DNA from: Leptospira sp. GIMC2001
GTDB lineage: Bacteria; Spirochaetota; Leptospiria; Leptospirales; Leptospiraceae
Direction: 5' to 3'
DNA: 64,000 bases
Assembly (NCBI RefSeq): GCF_028462125.1
Contig: NZ_CP115468.1
Coordinates: 1,478,112 to 1,542,111, forward strand
Shown here in pieces: positions 34,793-44,204 of the stretch. The position numbers and the translations under genes are program-made. The notes below the pieces were generated by a model that did no database searches, was not told where the DNA came from, and saw only the letters and a program-made list of their open reading frames with translations. Within the stretch, counting starts at the first letter, position 1. The number at the start of each line of letters is the position of its first letter.

Positions 34793-36469
34793 TTAAAGAC
34801 TAAATATATCTTCATATAATATTTTAGCGAGATAGTCCGTTCTTTTCTTTACTTCTTTATCATTAATTATATTCATATTATTCAAATAACTATCAATAGG
34901 AAATTTTTCATTTTTTATAATTTTCAATTTTTCTTCAAATGCCTTATTTTTTAATTTGTTTTGTAATGCTGTACTAATAAATAAAAGATTTCCTATACTT
35001 CCAATATTCTTAACTTTAGATTTTTTTCCTTGTGATGGATTTTCAGGAGCTAAATGTTCAATAGTCAAATTTTCATAATCTATTGTTAGTGGAGAATTTT
35101 TAACATGATGTTCTAACAATTTTTTTAATGTATATTGAACTAATTTTTTATCTTTCTGTTGGCTCGAAGTAAAGTTAAGATTTTGAAAATTATATAAAAA
35201 CAAATTATATTCTGGAAACTTAGTCTTCAATTTCCCTTTAAATTCTTTTAATTGCTTTGAAATTTTATCCTTATCAATTTCGTTTGCTAAATTTCTTGCT
35301 GCACCGGCATGAAGAGAGGACATTCCACCAGTAGAACGACTAGAAGTGATAGCCGTATAAATGTAATGAAATTTTTCTATTGTATTAAACCAATCTTTGG
35401 CCATTTTCATTGATATAATTTTATTTTTATAATGCCTAAAAATCGCAAGCGATAAAGGAGCATTCTGTAACAATCCAAAAATAGTCATTGCTTTAATTGA
35501 ATCATACAATGGATATTCTTGTTTAGAGAAATTATTTTTATTAGGAATTAATACTTCTTTATAATACTCACTATTAACAATTAATTCATCCAAAGATGTT
35601 TTTGCAGTATTTTTAGTGACTGTTTTTTTATAATTTTTATATAGATTTTTTAAATTTATATATTTACCTTGGGATAGCCAATAATGAAGCATAAATTGAT
35701 CAATTTGCGTTGAAGAAGAAATATCCTGTATATTCTCTACTAGCTTCTTCCATTTATCTTTTACTAAATCTACATGTTTATTTTGATTTTTTATCAATTT
35801 AGTGTATAAATTTTTAATCAAATCAGACGCAGAAAGATCTTTCCCTCTCGTATTTAAGGTTTCGAAAATAATGTAAGCGTCTTCTTCATTATCTAATTCG
35901 ATATAAACAAAACTAAGAGAAAGTATTTTGTCCCTTAGGTTTTTTAATGACTGAATTTCTTTTTCTTTATTAGTTTTAGCTACTTCTAGTAATTTTTCTT
36001 TAAAAAAATCGTATGCTTCTTTAAGTCTTCTTTCTTCATTTTGAAAAGAAGGATTAACATCTGGTTGACCAAATTTTTGAATATGCTCTTGAAAATACGG
36101 ATAGGAAGTTTCAGTTTGAATAATATATTGATGTTTATTATTAATATCTGCTCTTTCGATGATATTATGTATTCCTGATGCAAGATTCTTTTGTAATAAT
36201 TCACTGAATCGATTTCTTATGGTACAAAGAAGAATTGTAATAGTTGTTAATCTTTGTTGACCATCAACTAAGTTATAAGATTCACCATCATGTTTATAAA
36301 CTACCATTGAACCAAGGAAGTAGTCTCCGCTTTCATTTTCTTTAACATCATTCCAAAACTCATCTAAGTTATCTCTATCCCATGAATAAGGTCTTTGAAA
36401 TCTTGGGATTCTGTAAAATCCTGAGTCAAATAATTTTTTAATGTTTCTGTCTATTGAGGTAATTTTCAT
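34793..36469 (-). CDS. DUF262/DUF1524 GmrSD-like endonuclease
   Basis: 558 residues. N-terminal DUF262 (ParB/Srx fold): YRIPRFQRPYSWDRDNLDEF, then GSMVVYKHDGESYNLVDGQQ and RLTTITILL, with the nucleotide-binding DGQQR motif near residue 67. C-terminal DUF1524 (HNH-like): NLTIEHLAPENPSQGKKSK, GSIGNLLFISTALQNKLKNK. This is the single-chain GmrSD architecture of type IV-like restriction, acting on modified phage DNA in studied members. Length is typical and no truncation is seen. Alone in its cassette. Confidence 0.9.
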   Translation of the reverse strand: MKITSIDRNIKKLFDSGFYRIPRFQRPYSWDRDNLDEFWNDVKENESGDYFLGSMVVYKHDGESYNLVDGQQRLTTITILLCTIRNRFSELLQKNLASGIHNIIERADINNKHQYIIQTETSYPYFQEHIQKFGQPDVNPSFQNEERRLKEAYDFFKEKLLEVAKTNKEKEIQSLKNLRDKILSLSFVYIELDNEEDAYIIFETLNTRGKDLSASDLIKNLYTKLIKNQNKHVDLVKDKWKKLVENIQDISSSTQIDQFMLHYWLSQGKYINLKNLYKNYKKTVTKNTAKTSLDELIVNSEYYKEVLIPNKNNFSKQEYPLYDSIKAMTIFGLLQNAPLSLAIFRHYKNKIISMKMAKDWFNTIEKFHYIYTAITSSRSTGGMSSLHAGAARNLANEIDKDKISKQLKEFKGKLKTKFPEYNLFLYNFQNLNFTSSQQKDKKLVQYTLKKLLEHHVKNSPLTIDYENLTIEHLAPENPSQGKKSKVKNIGSIGNLLFISTALQNKLKNKAFEEKLKIIKNEKFPIDSYLNNMNIINDKEVKKRTDYLAKILYEDIFSL

Positions 36470-36494
36470 ATTTTTCCTTTTTTATTATTATTGC

Positions 36495-36631
36495 GGCTAA
36501 CGATTCAGACTACCCGACGTAAATTCGAGCCGAGTCTCGAAGAGACGTTAGCGCTGAATTTATGTGTCGTAGACCAAGCTCTGCAGTCGCTTTAGCGACA
36601 TTCAGAGCGCAGTGGGTAGTCGGAGTTATTT
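36495..36631 (-). repeat. attC-like site 28, family D
   Basis: A short family: L arms GACTACCC/GGGTAGTC, stem II TAAATTCGAG/CTGAATTTA, arm 1 GTCTCGAAGAGAC, arm 3 GCTCTG...CAGAGC. The arm-2 hairpin of the other families is missing. Closes D cassette 1. Confidence 0.87.
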
Positions 36632-36870
36632 GTAGTTTTGGCACGCTAACTTAAAAATACTGTCTTTGAGAAAACCGCGATCCGACTGAGGCATCTTCTT
36701 ACATTAGGAATTTGCCGAATTCTCTCAACATACTTTCACTTTCCGAGATAATGCACATAGCATAATTGAATCGAGCAAGTTTAAGCAAAGCTAATCCCTA
36801 TTACTTTCTAATTTATTAAGCGGTTTTCGAAAAGAATTAAACCCGACTTTCAATTAGAAGCCAAAATTAG
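36632..36870 (-). ncRNA. D-family gene-less cassette, copy 1 (candidate RNA)
   Basis: About 240 bp, no ORF. Ends GTTTTGGC and GCCAAAAT are complementary. Two conserved blocks, GAGAAAACCGCGATCCGACT and TTATTAAGCGGTTTTCGAAA, can pair through GAAAACCGC/GCGGTTTTC across 150 nt. Seven copies in the window keep these blocks. Confidence 0.5.
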
Positions 36871-37025
36871 AAATAACGAATGAGCTTGCCGACGTTCCTC
36901 GTAGCTGAGCCTCCAAAGGAGGCGTTAGCGTTGGCACGTCTTCTTGCTCTGCAAGAAGCGTGACTAAGAGGAATGTGTCGAAGACCGAGCCGGAATTCCG
37001 GCGATGCGGCAAGCGAAAGTTATGC
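36871..37025 (-). repeat. attC-like site 29, family B
   Basis: Site of the cassette 37036-38257. Arm 2 TTCTTGCTCTGCAAGAA. The outer flank GTTATGCGAAGTCTT matches 38281-38296. Confidence 0.87.
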
Positions 37026-37035
37026 GAAGTCTTTT

Positions 37036-37704
37036 TCACGTTGATGTTTTCAGTCGATTCGATTCATTCATAATATTTGTCATGGGCTTTCCTAGAGAAT
37101 TGATGATATCATCATAAAGAAAGACTAATTTCATAATGGATGATTTTTCAATTGCTTTATATATATTGTCGTACTCAATAAAATTCTGATCTCTATGACT
37201 GCAAAAAGCATTTCTAACATATTGGAGATCCGAAAAATAACTCTTCTTAAAATTATGGACTTTATTCCGTTCCATCTTTAATTCATCTAAGATTTCTTTA
37301 TTAATTCCCAGCGTAATTAATTCTTTAGATATTTTTCCTCCAAGTAAATTTTCGAGATCATTGAGTGATTCATAGATAATATTAATTATATTTTTTATAT
37401 ATAATCGTTGCTTATCAAAATCTGTTTCATAAGTCAATAATTCGATTGCATGTTTTGATTCAAGAGAAATGTATAACATATATCCTATTGCACTCCAAAT
37501 TACTTTAATATCTTTCCAATTTTTCTCCTCAGATCTTATTATTACCTTTTTCACAGTTTCTAACATTTTATGCAAATCTGAATATGTTACTGAAAATTTA
37601 GATTTTAGTTCTTTCTTATTTTTCTTAACGTAAACTGAAAATGTTCCTTTAGTCCCTTCATCAAGTTCCAGTATATCCCATGAATAATTTTTATTACGAG
37701 TCAT
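37036..37704 (-). CDS. Hypothetical helical protein, possible HEPN
   Basis: 222 residues, all-helical after a short beta N-terminus. RNAFCSHRDQNFIEYDNIYK (about residue 165) contains an R-x5-H pattern like HEPN ribonuclease domains, preceded by a long helix NLLGGKISKELITLG. No partner nucleotidyltransferase is adjacent; the upstream gene is a lipoprotein. HEPN assignment is tentative. Confidence 0.55.
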   Translation of the reverse strand: MTRNKNYSWDILELDEGTKGTFSVYVKKNKKELKSKFSVTYSDLHKMLETVKKVIIRSEEKNWKDIKVIWSAIGYMLYISLESKHAIELLTYETDFDKQRLYIKNIINIIYESLNDLENLLGGKISKELITLGINKEILDELKMERNKVHNFKKSYFSDLQYVRNAFCSHRDQNFIEYDNIYKAIEKSSIMKLVFLYDDIINSLGKPMTNIMNESNRLKTST

Positions 37705-37741
37705 ATATTGAGAAAAAACATCAATAAATTTATTTTTTTTA

Positions 37742-38257
37742 TTAATCTAATTTTTCATAGAAATCAATTAACTCTAAACATGCATCGCAATCTCTATATT
37801 CTTCATCCGTATAGTATTTCCCCGAAAGTCTTAAAGTAAATGAGTTTGAAAATATATTTTTTAGAACTTTTAATTTTGCATCTTCAATTTTTAAATCGGC
37901 TTTTTCTATTACCGAGGCATTACTATTAACATTAGTAAACTTATCAAAACTATCAATTGAATACTCAATTTTTTCATTAACTCCTGACAATATCATTCTT
38001 TCAAAAAAAATCCAATCATTTCCAGTATAAGAAAAAACAATTCTTAAATATTTTTTCTTACCCATTTTAATTATATATAATTCGATAGACTTTTTAGAGA
38101 AATAACCTACAAAATCTTCATGAGTATAAATTGAGCGATCTTCTATTTTATCATTTTTTACTATTATTCTAGATTGGGGTGATATAGACTTATAACCTTT
38201 TTGTGAAGCTGCGCAACTCATTGTCGTTGCTATTAGAATAAAGATTATCTTTTTCAT
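37742..38257 (-). CDS. Putative lipoprotein, 171 aa
   Basis: I use ATG 38257 (AGAGGAAAAAC ribosome site); an upstream ATG at 38293 falls in the attC-like site. Signal KKIIFILIATTMSC with lipobox TMSC at residue 14. The mature part is beta-rich with an acidic tail containing a CDACLEL pair of Cys. No family recognised. First gene of a two-gene cassette. Confidence 0.75.
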   Translation of the reverse strand: MKKIIFILIATTMSCAASQKGYKSISPQSRIIVKNDKIEDRSIYTHEDFVGYFSKKSIELYIIKMGKKKYLRIVFSYTGNDWIFFERMILSGVNEKIEYSIDSFDKFTNVNSNASVIEKADLKIEDAKLKVLKNIFSNSFTLRLSGKYYTDEEYRDCDACLELIDFYEKLD

Positions 38258-38289
38258 TGTTTTTCCTCTTTTTAATTTTATAAGATTTC

Positions 38290-38426
38290 GCATAACGATT
38301 CAGACTACCCGACGTAAATTCGAGCTGAGTCTCGAAGAGACGTTAGCGCTGAATTTATGTGTCGAAGACCAAGCTCTGCAGTCGCTTCAGCGACAATCAG
38401 AGCGCAGTGGGTAGTCGGAGTTATTT
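38290..38426 (-). repeat. attC-like site 30, family D
   Basis: As site 28 but GAGCTGAG restores the GCT/AGC core pair that is GCC/AGC in other D sites. Closes D cassette 2. Confidence 0.87.
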
Positions 38427-38665
38427 GTAGTTTTGGCACGCTAACTTAAAATTAATGTCTTTGAGAAAACCGCGATCCGACTGCAGCATCTTTCTACATT
38501 AAGAATTTGCCGAATTCTCTCAATAAACTTTCACTTTCGGAGATAATGCACTTAGCATAATTGAATCGAGCAAGTTTAAGCCAAGCTAATCCCTAAGACT
38601 TTCTGATTTATTAAGCGGTTTTCGAAAAGAATCATACCTGACTTTCAATTAGAAGCCAAAATTAC
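38427..38665 (-). ncRNA. D-family gene-less cassette, copy 2 (candidate RNA)
   Basis: About 90% like copy 1 by eye; both conserved blocks and the complementary ends are intact. No ORF. Confidence 0.5.
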
Positions 38666-38845
38666 AAATAACGAGGAGCGTTACTGCCGTTCGGGATAGC
38701 CGAGTCTCCAAAGGAGACGTTGGCGTTGGCACGAGATTGCTTGAGCAAAGCGAAAAAGCAATCGCAGTGACACCCGAATGGGTCTGAAGCTCCGCTTCTT
38801 CAAAGGCAAAGGAGCGAAGACGTTTCCAGTAACGCGGAGTTATTC
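38666..38845 (-). repeat. attC-like site 31, family A
   Basis: Site of the HigBA cassette. The outer flank GTTATTCGCCGGTTT matches 39657-39672 except position 11 and one later base. Confidence 0.87.
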
Positions 38846-38864
38846 GCCGGTTTTTTTATTAATC

Positions 38865-39161
38865 TTAAACTGCAATTGGAAACTTTTCTATATTATTCAT
38901 CTTTTCTTGCATTGCAATCCAAAGATCATACTTGCCCTGCATGTTAATCCAACTTTCTGCTGATGTATTGGTGGCATACCCTATTCTTAAAGCCATCTTC
39001 GGAGAAACACCTGATTTCTGATTTACTATTTCGGAAAGTGTCTTTCGTGATATTCCTAAACTTTTCGCCGCTTCCGATATAGTCAAATTCAATGGTTTAA
39101 TTACATCTTCCAATAAGACTGCACCTGGATGAGTCGGCTTTCTACCTTTTAATCGATTCAT
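38865..39161 (-). CDS. higA: HigA antitoxin
   Basis: 98 residues with the HigA signature PTHPGAVLLEDVIKPLNLT, then an XRE helix-turn-helix (SEAAKSLGISRKTLSEIVNQ) and the typical SWINMQGKYDLWIAMQE tail. It antagonises HigB and represses the operon. Its start and the HigB stop share bases (39161). Confidence 0.93.
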   Translation of the reverse strand: MNRLKGRKPTHPGAVLLEDVIKPLNLTISEAAKSLGISRKTLSEIVNQKSGVSPKMALRIGYATNTSAESWINMQGKYDLWIAMQEKMNNIEKFPIAV

Positions 39162-39439
39162 TAATGATAATCCTCATAATTCAGTAATATAGCGTCATTA
39201 TCAATAAATTCAAACGTAATTCTCCAATTACCATTCACCCAGACAGACCAACGATTTTTTTTATCACCTTTAAGTGAATGTAACTTGAATCCTGGTAAAT
39301 TCATATCGGCTGTATTCTTTGACGAATCTAATCTATCCAAAATACGACCAATCTTTCCCACATGATCAGGCTTTATTCCTCTTTTACTTCCTGTGTTGAA
39401 AAATTCCTCCAATCCTTTATGTAAAAAAGATTTTATCAC
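39161..39439 (-). CDS. higB: HigB toxin
   Basis: 92 residues of the RelE-fold HigB (plasmid maintenance killer) family: LEEFFNTGSKRGIKPDHVGK, LDSSKNTADMNLPGFKLHSL, WSVWVNGNWRITFEFIDNDA, ending LNYEDYH. It is a ribosome-dependent mRNA endonuclease. GTG start at 39439; a TTGACA box lies upstream on minus. Confidence 0.93.
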   Translation of the reverse strand: MIKSFLHKGLEEFFNTGSKRGIKPDHVGKIGRILDRLDSSKNTADMNLPGFKLHSLKGDKKNRWSVWVNGNWRITFEFIDNDAILLNYEDYH

Positions 39440-39665
39440 CTGAGGTTAATGTAAACTAAAGGGTTACAGTGTCAAAACTTTTTTTACATTACATCGTAAA
39501 TAATCTTATTTATTTTTTTCTAAACTAAAATGATGGAGATCTAACTGATCTAAAATAATCTTAAACCTGTATCTACACTATTCTTAAATTAATTGATCCA
39601 ATAGAATAGCTGAATAATGAAATTATTTATTCGTAATTCTAAATTCTAATATTGAGTAAACTGGC

Positions 39666-39847
39666 GAATAACGAGGAGCGTTGCTGCCGTTCGGGATAGC
39701 CGAGTCTCCAAAGGAGACGTTGGCGTTGGCACGAGATTGCTGTGAACGAAGAGAGCAGGGCAATCGTAGTGACACCCGAATGGGTCTGAAGCTCCGCTTC
39801 CTTAAAGACAAAGGAGCGAAGATGTTTCCAGTAACGCGGAGTTGTGC
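39666..39847 (-). repeat. attC-like site 32, family A
   Basis: Its right R box is GTTGTGC, and the cassette's far end is GCACAAC (40883): the rare R-box variant is matched by its partner. Core GCC/GGC. Confidence 0.88.
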
Positions 39848-39853
39848 GTAGTT

Positions 39854-40843
39854 TTAATTACATAAATACTGTGGATGATAAAGACCGTCCTCTTCCACTT
39901 CATAGTCATAATTTTTAGAAGAATATTCTTCGTAAACTGTCCACTGTTCGGATTTATTTTTAGTCCAAATTTTCCGGGTATCGCTTATACCAGTAACTAT
40001 GCGATATCTTAAAATATCTGGCTTCAAATCTCCATTAATATCAATAGCAAATTCTAAAGAATTTAAATTGTCAGGAAGATCAAGGTTAATAATATTCTCC
40101 TTTTTTAAACAAACAAATTTATCTACTTTGGGATAAATGATAATTCCATAAGGATAGAATAGTCCTTGTAATATTAAATCGTTTATATAATCCCTATCGT
40201 TTATTTTATCAAAATTCACCCTAAATCTTCCATATAATCCTTCAGAAGCTTCCAAAAATCCTTTCCTAAAAGTACTATCACCGGAATCATCAAAATATTG
40301 AAATTCAACAAAACTCACATTTAATTTAATAGGTTTTTTTATTTTATTTGAAAAAGGATAAAAATAAACTTTAGAGTTTATCTTTGGTGGAAAAGTAAAT
40401 CTATAGGAACCAAATTCTAAAGTTGCATTTCTTTCTTCTTTTTTATCATATTCAAATTGCACCTCAGGTTTAGAATCTATAAATAAATATTCAATATTCG
40501 ATTTTGAAGTTGTATCTTCCTTTAAAAACCCAGAAAAAACATATCCAATACTGAAATTATAGACTACTTTAAACCACTTTCCTTCAACATTTTCAGTTAT
40601 AAAAAATAAATTTGTATCTTCAATTTTATGAACTATGGAATTCCATGGAATCGTTAAAATAGCTTGAGATGAGGCATCGGGAATTTCTCTTAAGACTAAA
40701 CCGCTCTTAGCTGTAACGATAAAGTTTGAATATACTTCATTGTGTTGACTAGATTTTTCTTCCGATAAAATAACATTTTGCTTGTCAGATTTATTTTCAG
40801 AACAATACAAAACAAAGAATATAATTAAAATTGAAATCTTCAT
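39854..40843 (-). CDS. SH3b-domain lipoprotein, 329 aa
   Basis: I chose ATG 40843; an in-frame ATG at 40900 would place 19 residues before the signal. Signal KISILIIFFVLYC with Cys14 as likely lipid site. SH3b domain at about 45-115: FIVTAKSGLVLREIPDASSQ, ILTIPWNSIVHKI, and a WFKVVY...GYVFSGFL close. The C-terminal part (FAIDINGDLKPDILRYRI) looks like a FG-GAP/integrin-type beta segment. Probably surface or periplasmic. Confidence 0.8.
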   Translation of the reverse strand: MKISILIIFFVLYCSENKSDKQNVILSEEKSSQHNEVYSNFIVTAKSGLVLREIPDASSQAILTIPWNSIVHKIEDTNLFFITENVEGKWFKVVYNFSIGYVFSGFLKEDTTSKSNIEYLFIDSKPEVQFEYDKKEERNATLEFGSYRFTFPPKINSKVYFYPFSNKIKKPIKLNVSFVEFQYFDDSGDSTFRKGFLEASEGLYGRFRVNFDKINDRDYINDLILQGLFYPYGIIIYPKVDKFVCLKKENIINLDLPDNLNSLEFAIDINGDLKPDILRYRIVTGISDTRKIWTKNKSEQWTVYEEYSSKNYDYEVEEDGLYHPQYLCN

Positions 40844-40882
40844 AGAAAAATTTAAATTCTCAGAAAACGTTTTTAAAATTAC

Positions 40883-41098
40883 GCACAACGAGGAGCTCAA
40901 TCGCAGTTGTCGATAGCTGAGTCTTGAATTTCCCGAAGGCCTCCGTGCCTGAGGATTAGAAATTCAAGACGTTAGCGTTGGCACGAAATTGCGACGAACG
41001 AAGTGAGGTAAAGCAATTGCAGTGCCACGACAATTGCCCCAAGCCCTCTTCCATAGCTTCAAAGGGCGCAGGGGGTTTCCGATTGAGCGGAGTTAGCT
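40883..41098 (-). repeat. attC-like site 33, family E
   Basis: Shares with site 20 the GCAGTTGTCG/CGACAATTGC stem and CCTCTTC segment, but L arms are CTCAATCG/CGATTGAG. Arm 1 is the CCGTGCCTGAGGATTAGAAA module also found in site 22. Core GCT/AGC. Confidence 0.85.
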
Positions 41099-41920
41099 GC
41101 CGTTATTGTTTATTTCAGCATCTATATCGACAATTTCCCTTTTCTGGATCAGAAATGAATCTGGTAATCTCTCGCAGCGATATAGTTTCACATCTCTAGC
41201 CCCACTTTCCTTTAATGCTACCGTCATGCTCTTCATATCCTCAATAGGTGTTTTTAGACCGAAAATAAGCTCCTTTAAGCAATCTATTGAATGTATAATA
41301 TCTTCATTTTTCATCCATGAATTCAAACAGAACGCCCGAACCTCCTGCTCATAAGCCCAATCAATATATTTAGTTTTCAAAAATCGCTCAACATATTGAT
41401 CTTCAATAAGTCCATTCGCTGTTGGAGGTGGGTCACTGCTATATAGCACATCAAATAAAACAAAACGACCAATATCACCCAATCCAAGGTATTCTAGCTG
41501 ACCTTTTTCAATGTCAATATATTCAAGATTTTCATCTACTTTAGGCTCAAAACCTCGTGCAAAGCCAGTATGATTGTGAGCATAGTGAGACCACATCAGG
41601 ATGCTGTCAAATCGCCGAGAAAAGCAAGAAACATATGCATTATAGCGTATATTTTCCTTTCGCGGGAAATATAATCGATTCTGATCTGTATTATTCGCAA
41701 CCGCAATGGCTTTCAGCATCCAAATTTTCTGTTCTATACTCTTGGAACTTTCCCCGTTCTTTTTCAAATAATTTCGCCACTGCTCTTCGGTACCCTCATG
41801 CCGCACTCTGATTTCAGAATCAAATGGATCATTAAAGGTATTAACATTTGAAAAATGTATCCATCTGTTTTTAAGATTCGATAAATGGTACTTTCCGAGT
41901 GAGGCGTATTGATAAATCAT
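41093..41920 (-). CDS. DUF2971 protein
   Basis: 275 residues matching DUF2971: YQYASLGKYHLSNLKNRWIH, FSNVNTFNDPFDSEI, CFSRRFDSILMWSHYAHNHT, GFARGFE, KYIDWAYEQEVRAF. The family is common next to defence and mobile elements but biochemically uncharacterised. Its codon use is less AT-rich than its neighbours, suggesting a more recent arrival. The stop codon lies in the R box of site 33. Confidence 0.88.
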   Translation of the reverse strand: MIYQYASLGKYHLSNLKNRWIHFSNVNTFNDPFDSEIRVRHEGTEEQWRNYLKKNGESSKSIEQKIWMLKAIAVANNTDQNRLYFPRKENIRYNAYVSCFSRRFDSILMWSHYAHNHTGFARGFEPKVDENLEYIDIEKGQLEYLGLGDIGRFVLFDVLYSSDPPPTANGLIEDQYVERFLKTKYIDWAYEQEVRAFCLNSWMKNEDIIHSIDCLKELIFGLKTPIEDMKSMTVALKESGARDVKLYRCERLPDSFLIQKREIVDIDAEINNNGS

Positions 41921-41942
41921 AATATAGTGCTTCGATAATGGC

Positions 41943-42098
41943 AGCTAACGAATGAGCTTGCCGACGTTCCTCGTAGCTGAGCCTCCACAGGAGGCGTTAG
42001 CGTCGGCACGGCTTCTTGCTTTTGCAAGAAGCGTGACGGAGAGGAATGTGTCGAAGACCGAGCCGGTAATCCGGCGATGCGGCAAGCGAAAGTTATTC
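41943..42098 (-). repeat. attC-like site 34, family B
   Basis: Arm 1 CCTCCACAGGAGG. Arm 3 has GCCGGTAATCCGGC. Outer flank GTTATTCGAAGGCACTT matches 42959-42975 except position 11. Confidence 0.87.
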
Positions 42099-42501
42099 GA
42101 AGGCACTTCTTATATATTTGAATGTATATATAATTTAACGAAATTGTCAAATTAGCAATACTAATTTTTTATTTTTTTTAAACGCGCAGGCATGGGCAAT
42201 TGAAACAGTCGCGCAAAATTAGTAAGTTTGCTAAATTCACATTATGAACAGGCTCACAATGACTTAATCTCAAAAAAAATGAAATGGGACTCTCTAATGA
42301 GTAATATCTTTCTCGATCATTGTCCATTCCGAAACTAGAGAAAGCTTAAATCTGATCAATTAGAAAATTATGTTGGACTTTATTAATTATTGAAACTGTC
42401 TATAAATTATTTTAAACATACTAAAATGAGTTTAAAGTTCAATCTGTTATGAATTGAGTCTGAAAATAAAAATTATTCGAAAATAAAAAAAACGACTATC
42501 C
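42099..42501 (-). other. Non-coding 3' part of GNAT cassette
   Basis: About 400 bp between the acetyltransferase stop and its site. It is AT-rich with no protein-like frame. I see nothing identifiable. Confidence 0.4.
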
Positions 42502-42933
42502 TTAGATTAGTTTTCGAAAATATAAAGCAGAATTTTCATAGTTAAGTGCTTCATAGAAGAAAGCAGCTCTTCGTGTAGCTAGTCCGATTATAGATATATT
42601 ATTTGATTTTGCCCAATTCTCAAAATCCCTCATCAACATTTCGCCAACTTTTTTTCTTCTGAACTTCTCCATAACCATAATTTCTTCTAAAATAGCAACT
42701 TTTCCATTTGCATAAAACGTTGAATGAAAAAAACCAAGACAATAACCTATTATCTTTTTATCTAACATGGCTACCAAAATAATAGATTTTTCATCAATTA
42801 TATTTTCGCTGTATGTAACTTTAAAGCATTCGAAATCAACTTTAAACGTCGTAGAAAATAGTTCCACTAAGTCATACACTCCTTGAATATCATCTGTCAC
42901 AGCCTTTCGAATAATAATTTGTGAATCAATCAT
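42502..42933 (-). CDS. GNAT-family N-acetyltransferase
   Basis: 143 residues of GNAT fold: IIIRKAVTDDIQGVYDLVEL, IILVAMLDKKIIGYCLGFF, AILEEIMVMEKFRRKKVGEM with the acetyl-CoA pyrophosphate loop Q/RxxG/A as RRKKVG, and AAFFYEALNYENSALYFRK at the end. It transfers acetyl from acetyl-CoA to an amine. Substrate unknown; small cassette GNATs include antibiotic- and TA-type enzymes, but no DUF1778 partner is present. Confidence 0.88.
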   Translation of the reverse strand: MIDSQIIIRKAVTDDIQGVYDLVELFSTTFKVDFECFKVTYSENIIDEKSIILVAMLDKKIIGYCLGFFHSTFYANGKVAILEEIMVMEKFRRKKVGEMLMRDFENWAKSNNISIIGLATRRAAFFYEALNYENSALYFRKLI

Positions 42934-42968
42934 TGCGTTAAATTAGATCATGGACTTTAAGTGCTTTC

Positions 42969-43157
42969 GAATAACGAATGAGCTTGCCGACGTTCCTCGT
43001 AGCTGAGTCCAGCACCATTTAGTGAGCTTAGCGAACGTTTAAAATGGTGCTGGACGTTAGCGTCGGCACGTCTTCTTGCTCTGCAAGAAGCGTGACGAAG
43101 AGGAATGTGTCGAAGACCGAGCCGGTATTCCGGCGATGCGGCAAGCGAAAGTTATAC
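42969..43157 (-). repeat. attC-like site 35, family B with long arm 1
   Basis: Carries the ccagcaccattt module (about 43007-43057). Belongs to the only cassette whose genes are on plus. Outer flank GTTATACGAAGGTGCAAA matches 44209-44227. Confidence 0.87.
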
Positions 43158-43198
43158 GAAGGTGCAAATAATTTCAAAATTAACATTTTTTCTTTAGA

Positions 43199-43242
43199 AT
43201 GTGGTTGACATTTTACCACATGTGGTTATAATGATACCACAT
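43199..43242 (+). promoter_or_regulatory. Promoter and operators of XRE-ImmA cassette
   Basis: TTGACA (43205-43210), 16-bp spacer, TATAAT (43227-43232): a near-consensus promoter. The spacer holds the perfect palindrome ACCACATGTGGT (43215-43226), flanked by ATGTGGT (43199-43205) and ACCACAT (43236-43242), so two or three repressor half-site pairs overlap the promoter. The adjacent XRE protein is the likely ligand. Confidence 0.85.
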
Positions 43243-43272
43243 ATACAGGAAGTTAAATAGGAGAAAAAATGA

Positions 43273-43635
43273 ATGTTTGGGGAAAAGGTAAAAGAGCATA
43301 GACTGATGATTGATCTTGGTCTTCGAGAATTTTGCCGGGAAATCCAGGAAGATCCGAGCAATTGGAGCAAGGTTGAAAGAGGAGTTTTAAATCCTCCTCA
43401 AGAAATGGAGAAGTTGTATAAAATCGGCAAAGCATTAAAGCTAAGAAAGGAGTCTCAAAATATGTCTGAATTAATCGATTTAGCACGCATCGATGCTGGA
43501 CGGATACCAGATGACATTGTTGAGAATCCAGAGATATTAGGTTTGTTGCCTGCTTTTTTAAGAACTGTAAGAAATCAAAAACCTACAAGTGAGGAAATTG
43601 ATAATCTAATCGGATTATTAAAAAAAGGAGTGTAA
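43273..43635 (+). CDS. XRE-family regulator paired with ImmA/IrrE
   Basis: 120 residues; start ATG 43273 after AGGAGAAAAA. N-terminal HTH_XRE: FGEKVKEHRLMIDLGLREFC, then SNWSKVERGVLNPPQEMEKL. The C-terminus is helical (LGLLPAFLRTVRNQKP, IDNLIGLLKKG). It is probably the repressor and antitoxin of the pair. The only cassette in the array transcribed on plus, from its own strong promoter. Confidence 0.85.
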   Translation: MFGEKVKEHRLMIDLGLREFCREIQEDPSNWSKVERGVLNPPQEMEKLYKIGKALKLRKESQNMSELIDLARIDAGRIPDDIVENPEILGLLPAFLRTVRNQKPTSEEIDNLIGLLKKGV

Positions 43636-43637
43636 GT

Positions 43638-44204
43638 TTGGAAAAGAAAGTTAAATATCTAAACAAAGATGAACTACATTGCAAAGTTGAAGATTTTCGA
43701 GGCCAGTATTGGCCTCAAAGTTTTCCTGTCGATATCGAAATAATAATTGAAAGACACTTAAAATTGGAAATTATACCTCTTCCTAATCTTTTAAGGGATG
43801 GGGGAACAGAAACTTACCTTACTTCAGATTTTAAGAAAATTATAGTTGATTCTGAGTTATATAATAACGATAGGCTATTACCAAGATTGAGATTTGGTCT
43901 TGCCCATGAAGTAGGGCACTACGTTCTTCATAGAAGTTTTTATGGTTCGTATGATGTGAATTCTTGCGAAGATTATAGAAATTTTATTTCTAATTTGTCA
44001 GAAAGTGATTATAGTAGATTAGAATGGCAAGCAAATGAATTTGCCGGAGGATTACTCGTAAGTAAAAAAGATTTAGTTGATGAACTTGAAAAGCTTAGAG
44101 ATAATTTTAATGTTCGAAAAGTTTCAGATCCTGCCATGTTATTAGCTAATAAATTCAAAGTTTCGAAACAGGTTGTAGAAGTTCGTTTGAGAAGTATAGC
44201 CTAA
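43638..44204 (+). CDS. ImmA/IrrE-family metallopeptidase
   Basis: 188 residues with a TTG start after AAAGGAGTG. The zinc motif is LRFGLAHEVGHYVLH (HExxH), followed by the third ligand region LEWQANEFAGGLLVS (E/AxxFAxxLL), typical of ImmA/IrrE. Members cleave an XRE repressor or act as the toxin in XRE-COG2856 pairs. Two nt downstream of its XRE partner. Confidence 0.92.
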   Translation: MEKKVKYLNKDELHCKVEDFRGQYWPQSFPVDIEIIIERHLKLEIIPLPNLLRDGGTETYLTSDFKKIIVDSELYNNDRLLPRLRFGLAHEVGHYVLHRSFYGSYDVNSCEDYRNFISNLSESDYSRLEWQANEFAGGLLVSKKDLVDELEKLRDNFNVRKVSDPAMLLANKFKVSKQVVEVRLRSIA

